Source of the DNA: Rhizobiaceae bacterium
GTDB taxonomy: Bacteria > Pseudomonadota > Alphaproteobacteria > Rhizobiales > Rhizobiaceae
NCBI GenBank assembly: GCA_028865845.1
Contig: JAGWJK010000318.1
Span: 1-5,932, forward strand
Length of the DNA stretch: 5,932 nucleotides
Direction: 5' to 3'
Under the pieces are notes generated by a model, which worked only from the letters and a program-made list of their open reading frames with translations, made no database searches and was not told the origin of the DNA. Shown in pieces: positions 1 through 5,254 of this stretch (positions within the stretch are counted from its first letter, which is position 1; each line of letters begins with the position of its first letter). A program made the position numbers and the translations under genes.

Positions 1-1333
1 TTCCTATCTCGCGATCACGGGCGTCACGGTCTGGCTCTACATCTGGTTCACGGTCAGGGCGAGCGACTGGCGCATCTCTATCCGCCGGACGATGAACGAG
101 AGCGACACGGACGCGAATACCAAGGCAATTGATTCGCTGCTGAACTTCGAGACGGTCAAGTATTTCGGCAACGAGGAGATGGAGGCCAAGCGCTTCGACC
201 AGTCGATGTCGCGCTACGAGAAGGCTGCGACCGACGTCTGGACCTCGCTCGGCTGGCTCAACTTCGGCCAGGGCGTCATCTTCGGCCTCGGCACGACGGT
301 GATGATGGTGTTCTCGGCCTATGCCGTTCTCAACGGCCACCAGACGGTCGGCGACTTCGTCTTCATCAATTCCATGCTGCTGCAGCTTTCGGTGCCGCTG
401 AACTTCATCGGCTTCGTCTACCGCGAAATCCGTCAGGGTCTCACCGATATCGAAGAAATGTTCGACCTGCTCGAGGTCCAGCCGGAAGTGGTCGACGCTC
501 CCGACGCACAGGAACTGGCGATCGGCCAGGGCGCAATCTCCTTCAAGGATGTCCACTTCGCCTATGATGCCGCCCGGCCGATCCTGAAGGGCATTTCCTT
601 CGAGGTTCCAGCCGGCAAGACGGTTGCCGTCGTCGGCCCGTCGGGCGCAGGAAAATCGACGCTGTCGCGCCTTCTCTACCGATTCTACGACGTCCAAAGC
701 GGGACGATCACCATCGACGGCCAGGACTTGCGGAAGGTGACGCAGAAGAGCCTGCGCAAGGTGATCGGCATGGTGCCGCAGGATACCGTGCTCTTTAACG
801 ACACGATCGCTTATAACATCCGCTATGGCCGGCCCGGTGCGAGCGAGGCCGATGTAACGGCAGCGGCGGATATCGCCCAGATCGGTCACTTCATCAGCCA
901 ATTGCCGGAAGGTTTCGACACCAAGGTCGGCGAACGCGGCCTGAAGCTCTCCGGCGGCGAGAAACAACGCGTCGCGATCGCCCGCACGGTGCTCAAGGCC
1001 CCGCCTGTACTCATCCTCGACGAGGCGACCTCGGCGCTCGACACTACCACCGAGCGCGAAATCCAGGCGGCGCTCGATGTCGTCTCGAAGAACCGCACGA
1101 CGCTGGTCATTGCCCACCGGCTCTCCACCGTCATCGGCGCAGACGAGATCATCGTCCTGAAGAGCGGCGAGATCGCCGAACGTGGCACGCATGCCGCCCT
1201 CCTCGAAAAGAACGGCCTCTACGCCTCCATGTGGAGCCGCCAGCGCGAGGCAACGCAGGCGGAAGAACATCTGAAGCAGGTTCGCGAGAGCGACGATATG
1301 GGTGTCGTCACGAGGCTCGCGCCCGCCTCCTGA
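1..1333 (+). CDS. atm1: Atm1/ABCB7-type ABC exporter, permease fused to ATPase (5' end missing)
   Basis: The reading frame is open from base 2 to the TGA at 1331-1333, so 443 residues are visible and the start lies left of the window; the family usually has about 600-630 residues. The visible part starts in a transmembrane helix (residues about 2-17). It then shows the Atm1-family stretch NFETVKYFGNE (48-58), two more membrane helices (about 89-111 and 118-140) and a complete nucleotide-binding domain. That domain has Walker A GPSGAGKST (212-220), Q-loop VPQD (Gln260), signature LSGGE (316-320), Walker B VLILDE with D-loop SALD (336-347) and H-loop His372. All catalytic residues are present, so the ATPase should be active. 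Atm1-type proteins are inner-membrane homodimers that export glutathione-linked sulfur or metal conjugates, supporting Fe-S cluster or heavy-metal homeostasis. The substrate here is inferred from family only. The ATG at 92 is internal and should not be used as the start. A 23-residue polar tail follows the ATPase. Confidence 0.93.
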   Translation, partial: SYLAITGVTVWLYIWFTVRASDWRISIRRTMNESDTDANTKAIDSLLNFETVKYFGNEEMEAKRFDQSMSRYEKAATDVWTSLGWLNFGQGVIFGLGTTVMMVFSAYAVLNGHQTVGDFVFINSMLLQLSVPLNFIGFVYREIRQGLTDIEEMFDLLEVQPEVVDAPDAQELAIGQGAISFKDVHFAYDAARPILKGISFEVPAGKTVAVVGPSGAGKSTLSRLLYRFYDVQSGTITIDGQDLRKVTQKSLRKVIGMVPQDTVLFNDTIAYNIRYGRPGASEADVTAAADIAQIGHFISQLPEGFDTKVGERGLKLSGGEKQRVAIARTVLKAPPVLILDEATSALDTTTEREIQAALDVVSKNRTTLVIAHRLSTVIGADEIIVLKSGEIAERGTHAALLEKNGLYASMWSRQREATQAEEHLKQVRESDDMGVVTRLAPAS

Positions 1334-1410
1334 GCTCAGGCGGTGGCGTGAGCCTAAGCCTGATCTGGTGGCCATAAAGAACTCTTGAGTCGGTTGGGAT
1401 CGGAAGCCGG

Positions 1411-1429
1411 CGGCAACGCGTTATTGCCG
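1411..1429. repeat. Short hairpin-forming inverted repeat after the ABC exporter gene
   Basis: CGGCAA (1411-1416) and TTGCCG (1424-1429) form a perfect 6-bp stem with a 7-base loop. A weaker 5-bp pair, GCTCA (1334-1338) and TGAGC (1349-1353), sits directly after the stop codon. Neither is followed by a T-run, so neither is a standard intrinsic terminator. They may protect the 3' end of the exporter mRNA or be chance. Confidence 0.3.
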
Positions 1430-1443
1430 ACCTATCAGTCTGG

Positions 1444-1461
1444 TTGTCATGTAGCTGAGAT
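1444..1461 (+). promoter_or_regulatory. Candidate PHO box (PhoB binding site) upstream of the acid phosphatase
   Basis: TTGTCAT, a 4-base spacer GTAG and CTGAGAT match the two direct 7-base half-sites of the PHO box (CTGTCAT-N4-CTGTCAT, recalled from the literature) at 11 of 14 positions with exact spacing. The site ends 47 bases before the ATG of a secreted phosphatase, a sensible place for PhoB-activated transcription under phosphate limitation. No good -10 element follows: TAGGTA at 1472-1477 is at about the right distance but a poor match. The second half-site has two mismatches, so this is a candidate only. Confidence 0.4.
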
Positions 1462-1494
1462 ACGCGCTTGTTAGGTACCGGCGGTCATTCATTT

Positions 1495-1501
1495 GAAGGG
1501 G
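1495..1501 (+). promoter_or_regulatory. Ribosome binding site fixing the phosphatase start
   Basis: GAAGGGG lies 6 bases before the ATG at 1508. It overlaps the in-frame TTG at 1493, so that TTG cannot be the start it serves. This sets the protein at 232 residues with the signal peptide at its very N-terminus. Confidence 0.7.
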
Positions 1502-1507
1502 CCCCGA

Positions 1508-2206
1508 ATGCGTAATCTTCTCAGAACTTTTACCCTCATCCTCGCCGTCGGCCTTGCAGCGCCGGTTTTCGCCGAGGACGCCAAGCCGTTCACCGACGCC
1601 AAGGAAGTCAACCTCCTGAACCTCCTGCCGCCGCCGCCGGCCAATGATTCGGCTCAGATGAAGGCCGAACTGGCGGAAATCCTGACCATCCAGGTCACCC
1701 GCACCCCGGAAATGGCCGCACGCGCCGTTGCCGATGCCGAGGAAAACGTCTGGCGTTTCTCCGACGTCATCGACAATCCGAAGTTCACCAAGGAAAACCT
1801 TCCGAAGTTCACGGCCTTCTTCGACCGTATCGTCGAGACCGAAGCTGCAGTCGTCGATCCGGCCAAGGATGTCTGGAAGCGTCCGCGCCCGCATCTCTAT
1901 AGCGATCTCGTAAAGCCGATCGTGCCGCTTTCGAAGTCGGGCTCCTATCCGTCGGGCCACACGACGCTCGGAACGCTGATGGGCGTCGTCCTGTCGAACA
2001 TGGTTCCGGAAAAGAAGGCCGTCATCATGTCGCGCGCCTGGGAATACGGCCATAACCGCGTCGTCGGCGGCATCCACTACGCTTCGGATATCGAAGCCGG
2101 CCGCATTGCCGGCACCGTAATCGCCCAGACGATCATGACGCATGACGACTACAAGAGCGAATACGAAGCCGCAAAGACGGAACTGCGCGCCACTCTCGGC
2201 CTCTAA
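1508..2206 (+). CDS. Secreted class A non-specific acid phosphatase (PAP2 superfamily)
   Basis: The 232-residue protein has a typical signal peptide: MRNLLR, a hydrophobic core (about 7-19) and VFA before a likely cleavage after Ala22. The mature enzyme should therefore be periplasmic. It has the proline run LPPPP (40-44) usual near the N-terminus of class A acid phosphatases. The PAP2 motifs follow: KX6RP at Lys120-Pro128, GSYPSGHT at 145-152 (the class A signature, with Ser149, Gly150 and His151), and the third motif at Asn183-Arg184, His190 and Asp194. His190 is expected to be the phosphorylated nucleophile and His151 the general acid. The usual third motif is SRX5HX3D; here the Ser is Asn, all else intact. 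Family members release phosphate from many organic phosphomonoesters. The gene stands alone between the ABC exporter and a terminator, and a candidate PHO box upstream would fit phosphate-starvation control. The class is firm; the natural substrate is unknown. Confidence 0.92.
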   Translation: MRNLLRTFTLILAVGLAAPVFAEDAKPFTDAKEVNLLNLLPPPPANDSAQMKAELAEILTIQVTRTPEMAARAVADAEENVWRFSDVIDNPKFTKENLPKFTAFFDRIVETEAAVVDPAKDVWKRPRPHLYSDLVKPIVPLSKSGSYPSGHTTLGTLMGVVLSNMVPEKKAVIMSRAWEYGHNRVVGGIHYASDIEAGRIAGTVIAQTIMTHDDYKSEYEAAKTELRATLGL

Positions 2207-2233
2207 GTTCCAACCTGCCAAAGTGACGATCGA

Positions 2234-2267
2234 AAGCCGTCGGCGCCTGCCGGCGGCTTATCTGTTT
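2234..2267 (+). terminator. Rho-independent terminator of the phosphatase gene
   Basis: Bases 2234-2244 pair with 2249-2259 in an 11-bp stem (AAGCCG...CGGCTT outside, CGGC...GCCG inside, one T-G wobble at 2240/2253) closed by a GCCT loop. ATCTGTTTT follows. It begins 28 bases after the phosphatase stop codon and separates that gene from the psd operon. Confidence 0.85.
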
Positions 2268-2422
2268 TCGCTCCTCCGGCCGTCGAACATGGCCGCGACG
2301 GCAATGCCTGTGGACGATTTACGGCGCATCGCATTTTTCGTCGAAGGGCACTATTCCGGCCGAAAGATCGTTGACATCCTTGTATCAGCCCGGTTTCGGC
2401 TGGGGGCGAGTGTGCGATAGCA

Positions 2423-2449
2423 TTGCCCATGACAGCGTTTGCCTATAGT
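2423..2449 (+). promoter_or_regulatory. Possible promoter of the psd-pssA operon
   Basis: TATAGT (2444-2449, five of six matches to TATAAT) lies 35 bases before the psd start. TTGCCC (2423-2428) stands upstream, but the spacer is only 15 bases. The position between the upstream terminator and psd is right; the -35 element and spacing are weak. The rest of the 2268-2484 leader holds a short hairpin (CAGCC 2386-2390 with GGCTG 2398-2402) and no credible gene. Confidence 0.25.
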
Positions 2450-2484
2450 CACCGTCATCGAATAGTCACAGGAGCCAAGCATCG

Positions 2485-3183
2485 ATGAGCTTGTTCAACA
2501 GCATACGCAACACGATCGTCCCCGTGCATAAGGAAGGATATCCTTTCGTCATCGGGTTCTTTGTTGCGTCGCTGATACTCGGCTGGGTCTTCAAGCCGCT
2601 CTTTTGGATCGGCCTGGTCCTCACCCTCTGGTGCGCCTATTTCTTCCGCGATCCGGAGCGCATGACGGCCCAGGACGACGATCTGACGATTTCGCCGGCG
2701 GACGGCAAGGTCTCCGCCGTGCAGATGGTGGTGCCGCCGGCCGAACTCGGTCTCGGCGACGAGCCGATGTTGCGCATCTCGATCTTCATGAACGTCTTTG
2801 ATTGCCATGTGAACCGTGCGCCGATGCGCGGCCGCATCACCACCGTCGCCTATCGCAGCGGCAGCTTCCTCAATGCGGAGCTCGACAAGGCCAGCGAACA
2901 GAATGAGCGCAACGGCGTTGTCATCCAGACCCGCCATGGTGAAATCGGCGTCGTGCAGATCGCCGGCCTCGTCGCTCGCCGCATCCTGTGCTTCGTGCAT
3001 GAAGGCGAGCCGCTCGATGCAGGCGAACGCTTCGGCCTCATTCGTTTCGGCTCTCGCCTCGACGTCTTCCTGCCGACCGGCGCGGTTTCGCGCGTGTCGG
3101 TCGGTCAAAGGGCGATTGCTGGCGAGACCGTCATTGCCGAATTCGGTTCCCTCAAAGGTCCCACCCTTAGCCGCCGTGGCTGA
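2485..3183 (+). CDS. psd: Phosphatidylserine decarboxylase proenzyme (short, pyruvoyl type)
   Basis: Psd converts phosphatidylserine to phosphatidylethanolamine plus CO2 at the inner membrane. The proenzyme has 232 residues, as in the short bacterial/archaeal-type family. Residues about 20-52 are hydrophobic and should anchor it. Conserved elements are FFRDPER (53-59), SPADGKV (70-76, catalytic Asp73), and [11 protein letters not shown] (103-113) with His108 as the probable active-site His. The self-cleavage site is in [13 protein letters not shown] (185-197): cutting between Gly189 and Ser190 would give a 189-residue beta chain and a 43-residue alpha chain with Ser190 turned into the pyruvoyl group. 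A second Gly-Ser at 221-222 near the C-terminus is not expected to be the cleavage site, because RFGS is the conserved family position. The start is supported by AGGAG at 2470-2474, 10 bases before ATG. pssA follows after 18 bases, so the two are co-transcribed. Confidence 0.96.
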   Translation: MSLFNSIRNTIVPVHKEGYPFVIGFFVASLILGWVFKPLFWIGLVLTLWCAYFFRDPERMTAQDDDLTISPADGKVSAVQMVVPPAELGLGDEPMLRISIFMNVFDCHVNRAPMRGRITTVAYRSGSFLNAELDKASEQNERNGVVIQTRHGEIGVVQIAGLVARRILCFVHEGEPLDAGERFGLIRFGSRLDVFLPTGAVSRVSVGQRAIAGETVIAEFGSLKGPTLSRRG

Positions 3184-3201
3184 TAGCGAGGAACGCGCGA
3201 G

Positions 3202-4062
3202 ATGAAGACGCCCTTCCCACCATTCGAACCGCACGGTCCCAACGACGAAGCGCGTGGACCGCGCCTGCGGGAAATTCCGCTGCGGCTGATGGTGCCGAAC
3301 CTGATCACCGTGCTCGCCATCTGCGCCGGCTTAACGGGCATCCGGCTCGCCTTCGAAAATCGCTATGAACTAGCCGTGGTCGCGGTGCTGGTCGCCGCCT
3401 TCCTCGACGGCATCGACGGGCGCGTGGCGCGTCTGATGAAAGCGACGTCGAAGTTCGGCGCCCAGATGGATTCGCTTGCCGACATCGTCAATTTCGGCGT
3501 TGCGCCGGCGCTGGTCGTCTATGTCTTCCTGCTCGATCAGGCCCGCTCGCTCGGCTGGATCGCGGCGCTGATCTACACGATCGCCGCAAGCCTGAGGCTT
3601 GCGCGTTTCAACGTCATGGCCGAGCGCGAGAACAAGGCTTCCTGGCAATCGGAATATTTCGTCGGCGTTCCGGCGCCGGCGGGCGCCATGCTGGTGCTTT
3701 TGCCCGTTTATCTCGGCTTTCTCGGCATTTCGCCGAAGCCGACCTTCGCCTATTGGGCCTCCGCCTACACGGTCCTGATCGGCTTCCTGCTGGTCAGCCG
3801 CTTGCCGGTTTGGTCGGGAAAATCGGAGACGAGCCGCATCCGCCGCGATCTCGTCCTGCCGATCATGCTGGGCGTGGTCGTCTACGTGGCGCTGTTGATG
3901 AGCTACACCTGGCACGTCATGGTCGTGACCGTCGTTGCCTATCTGCTGTCGCTGCCGCTCGGTGCCCGCTCCTGGGCGCGTAAATACGGCACCTTCACGA
4001 TCAACGGTCCGGCCGACCCTGACGTCGACGATTCCAACGACGATATCGGCCGGCATATCTGA
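3202..4062 (+). CDS. pssA: CDP-diacylglycerol--serine O-phosphatidyltransferase (phosphatidylserine synthase, type II)
   Basis: PssA joins CDP-diacylglycerol and L-serine to give phosphatidylserine and CMP, supplying the substrate of the upstream psd product. The 286-residue protein has the full CDP-alcohol phosphatidyltransferase motif DGX2ARX8GX3DX3D at Asp72-Asp94 (Asp72, Gly73, Ala76, Arg77, Gly86, Asp90, Asp94), whose aspartates bind the metal ion. It is an integral membrane protein with several hydrophobic segments (about 33-49, 56-71, 97-112, 116-132, 154-176, 184-200, 216-233 and 236-252). It is thus the membrane-type enzyme, unrelated to the peripheral PssA of E. coli. A proline-rich polar N-terminus (1-30) and an acidic tail (270-286) flank the core. 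The start is supported by GAGGAA at 3188-3193, 8 bases before ATG. It is the second gene of the psd-pssA operon, an order reverse to that of the reactions. Confidence 0.95.
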   Translation: MKTPFPPFEPHGPNDEARGPRLREIPLRLMVPNLITVLAICAGLTGIRLAFENRYELAVVAVLVAAFLDGIDGRVARLMKATSKFGAQMDSLADIVNFGVAPALVVYVFLLDQARSLGWIAALIYTIAASLRLARFNVMAERENKASWQSEYFVGVPAPAGAMLVLLPVYLGFLGISPKPTFAYWASAYTVLIGFLLVSRLPVWSGKSETSRIRRDLVLPIMLGVVVYVALLMSYTWHVMVVTVVAYLLSLPLGARSWARKYGTFTINGPADPDVDDSNDDIGRHI

Positions 4063-4090
4063 ATATTCATGAACGACTTTTGAGCACGAG

Positions 4091-4114
4091 CGCTGTGTCT
4101 TGGCTGGCACAGTG
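4091..4114 (+). terminator. Weak hairpin downstream of pssA, possible transcript end
   Basis: CTGTGTC (4093-4099) pairs with GGCACAG (4106-4112), extended to 4091/4114 with one wobble pair, giving a 9-bp stem with two wobbles and a 6-base loop. A second GC-rich pair (GCCGC 4115-4119 with GCGGC 4134-4138) follows at once. There is no T-run, so a factor-independent terminator is not shown; the hairpins could still mark or protect the 3' end of the psd-pssA mRNA. Confidence 0.25.
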
Positions 4115-4226
4115 GCCGCCTATCCGCCTGGGCGCGGCGCAATTTCACAACCTCTTAACGAAAAATAAACACCTAAATTAGATAGGTATTCTATTAAAAT
4201 TGCGCTCTAACCTCGCGAATTATGGT

Positions 4227-4318
4227 GGGTGTTTACAAAAGCTGATCGGCAAACGCCTTTGATTTGTCATGATTTATGACAAAACAACAACGTACGGCAG
4301 TGAATCAAAAAAACACCC
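4227..4318. repeat. Outer inverted repeat, 8-bp arms, concentric with the palindrome inside it
   Basis: GGGTGTTT (4227-4234) is the exact reverse complement of AAACACCC (4311-4318). The midpoint is 4272.5, within one base of the centre of the inner palindrome (4273). The DNA between the two pairs of arms is not further self-complementary. The right arm ends 14 bases before the ribosome binding site of the small gene. Confidence 0.45.
4263..4283. promoter_or_regulatory. Perfect 8-bp inverted repeat with 5-base spacer, candidate operator
   Basis: TTTGTCAT (4263-4270), spacer GATTT, and ATGACAAA (4276-4283) form a perfect dyad with arm centres 13 bases apart, typical for a dimeric helix-turn-helix repressor or activator. 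It lies 62 bases before the ribosome binding site of the small gene and could equally fold as an RNA hairpin. I cannot assign a regulator family. Confidence 0.45.
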
Positions 4319-4332
4319 TTAGGGAACACATT

Positions 4333-4338
4333 AAGGAG
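4333..4338 (+). promoter_or_regulatory. Strong ribosome binding site for the small gene
   Basis: AAGGAG lies 7 bases before the GTG at 4346. This is the best Shine-Dalgarno match in the window. It selects the GTG over the in-frame ATG at 4367, which has no such sequence in front of it. Confidence 0.75.
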
Positions 4339-4345
4339 AAATCCA

Positions 4346-4498
4346 GTGACGACGAAGAAAGAAGAAATGCCGCAAGCTGAGGCGCAGCCGCAGGCCAAGA
4401 TCGATCCGAGCCTGCTCTATCGTCCGCTCGCCCTGAAGGCCGTCATGGCCGCCCATCTGATGGCAAAGCCGAAGCCGCTGAAGAAGAAGATCGCCTGA
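4346..4498 (+). CDS. Small basic protein of unknown function (50 residues)
   Basis: I do not recognise this protein. The frame starts at GTG 4346 behind an excellent AAGGAG and ends with TGA at 4496-4498. It has the G/C-rich third positions of its neighbours, which supports real coding. Three parts can be seen. Residues 1-20 are polar and rich in Glu, Gln and Pro. Residues 21-40 (from PSLLYRPLAL to the alanine- and methionine-rich MAAHLMA) are moderately hydrophobic and could form an amphipathic helix, though less hydrophobic than a normal membrane span. Residues 41-50 are lysine-rich (KPKPLKKKIA). The net charge is about +6. There is no signal peptide or cysteine. Such a profile could suit a small protein touching membrane, RNA or another protein, but that is speculation. 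It stands alone after a long AT-rich leader and is convergent with the exporter gene on the other strand. A start at ATG 4367 (43 residues) is possible but less likely. Confidence 0.72.
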   Translation: MTTKKEEMPQAEAQPQAKIDPSLLYRPLALKAVMAAHLMAKPKPLKKKIA

Positions 4499-4597
4499 GA
4501 TCCGGATCCCGCAGATCCCTTTCCGGCCGTCATCTTGGCTACGCCTTTCGACCCGACATGATCGGATTGATTTGCTCCGCATCCTTGGAATAGCGTT

Positions 4598-5221
4598 TTA
4601 GCTGCCGTTCAGGAACCGCAGGAGAAGGCTGAGAGCCAAGAGGCTCATGACGATGCCGATCACTACATCCAGAACCCGCCAAGCGGCGGGTCTGGCAAAA
4701 ATAGGCTGCAACAGCCGGGCGCCATAGCCAAGCGCAAAGAACCAGACAAAAGATGCGATAGCTGCACCGATGCCGTAGGCAACGCGCGCGGCGCCCTGGT
4801 GTGCCGCCGACAGGCTGCCGAGCAGCACGACCGTATCCAGATAAACGTGCGGATTGAGAAAGGTGAAGGCAAGGCAGGTCGCAACCGCCGCCTTCAACGT
4901 CGCGTCCTCATGCGCATCCGCTTTCATCGCATGCGGCTGCAATGCGCGGCGGAACGCCAGAATGGCGTAACTGCCGAGGAAAGCCGCTCCCCCCAGCGAG
5001 ACGATATCGATCAGCGTCGGCGATTGCGACACCAGCGTGCCGAGGCCACCGACGCCGGCGGCAATCAGCACCGCATCCGATAGCGCGCAGATCAGGCATA
5101 GAATGAAGACGTGCGAGCGCAGCAGGCCCTGGCGCAGGATGAAAGCATTTTGAGCGCCGATAGCGATGATCAGCGATGCGCCCAGGAAAAAACCCGACGC
5201 GGCGGCAGAAATGAAAGGCAT
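4598..5221 (-). CDS. LysE/ArgO-type amino-acid exporter
   Basis: The 207-residue protein closely resembles E. coli ArgO and LysE proteins, inner-membrane exporters that rid the cell of excess basic amino acids such as arginine or lysine. Family landmarks are GAQNAFILRQG (22-32) after the first helix, the LSDAVLI region (47-53) and LNPHVYLDT (122-130) in the fourth helix. Six hydrophobic segments are visible (about 4-26, 38-60, 70-90, 112-134, 147-170 and 184-203), with a charged loop at 91-110. Length and six-helix layout are standard. The start at 5221 has only a weak Shine-Dalgarno (CGGA, GGA 6 bases before ATG), which fits translation coupled to the SRAP gene ending 33 bases upstream on the same strand. 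No LysG/ArgP-type regulator gene is in the window. The substrate is inferred from family. The 99 bases between this gene and the small convergent gene hold no clear terminator for either strand. Confidence 0.92.
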   Translation of the reverse strand: MPFISAAASGFFLGASLIIAIGAQNAFILRQGLLRSHVFILCLICALSDAVLIAAGVGGLGTLVSQSPTLIDIVSLGGAAFLGSYAILAFRRALQPHAMKADAHEDATLKAAVATCLAFTFLNPHVYLDTVVLLGSLSAAHQGAARVAYGIGAAIASFVWFFALGYGARLLQPIFARPAAWRVLDVVIGIVMSLLALSLLLRFLNGS

Positions 5222-5254
5222 GGAAAATCCGACGAGAAAGATAGGAGCGTGTAT

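Larger units (their letters stand above)
4141..4345 (+). promoter_or_regulatory. AT-rich leader/promoter region of the small gene
   Basis: Base composition falls to about 36% G+C by hand count (about 23% over 4141-4200), against clearly GC-rich neighbours. No open frame in it looks coding. It contains ACCTA/TAGGT arms (4171-4175, 4183-4187), the 9-base palindrome CTAAATTAG (4173-4181) and the two concentric inverted repeats listed separately. I found no pair of good -35 and -10 boxes at standard spacing. The region most likely holds the promoter and a long 5' leader of the gene at 4346; it could also encode a small RNA, which sequence alone cannot show. Confidence 0.5.

Noticed and set aside
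1493..1510. TTG at 1493 as the phosphatase start
   Set aside because: The Shine-Dalgarno GAAGGGG overlaps and follows it and is well placed for the ATG at 1508, which also gives a normal signal peptide.
1421..2221. 266-codon open frame antisense to the phosphatase
   Set aside because: The phosphatase on the plus strand has a complete signal peptide and all PAP2 motifs. The antisense frame shows no domain and an Asp/Arg/Gly-rich shadow composition.
2371..2376. TTGACA as a -35 box for psd
   Set aside because: No -10-like hexamer is present at 16-18 bases spacing (the sequence there is TTTCGG or similar).
2203..2430. 75-codon minus-strand frame in the gap between the phosphatase and psd
   Set aside because: It has no ribosome binding site, its coding strand runs through the terminator hairpin at 2234-2259, and the composition gives no sign of a real protein.
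2455..3234. 259-codon open frame antisense to psd
   Set aside because: It mirrors psd, which has every expected motif; the antisense product is an Ala/Asp/Arg/His-rich shadow.
3370..4110. 246-codon open frame antisense to pssA
   Set aside because: pssA has the full catalytic motif and membrane helices; the antisense frame is Arg/Asp/Gln/His-rich without domains.
4155..4169. TTAA-N7-TAAA as a CtrA site
   Set aside because: It is one mismatch from TTAA-N7-TTAA, but such matches are common in AT-rich DNA and nothing else points to cell-cycle control.
4263..4283. Reading the dyad as a PHO box, because the minus strand shows TTGTCAT followed by AAAT
   Set aside because: The second half-site is inverted, not direct, and matches CTGTCAT at only one position with the required 4-base spacer. 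The perfect dyad is the better description.
4499..4518. Palindrome GATCCGGATC and the GGATC/GATCC hairpin after the small gene as a terminator
   Set aside because: The stem is only 5 bp and the following T-run is only three bases long. It may be a weak terminator, but I would not annotate it as one.
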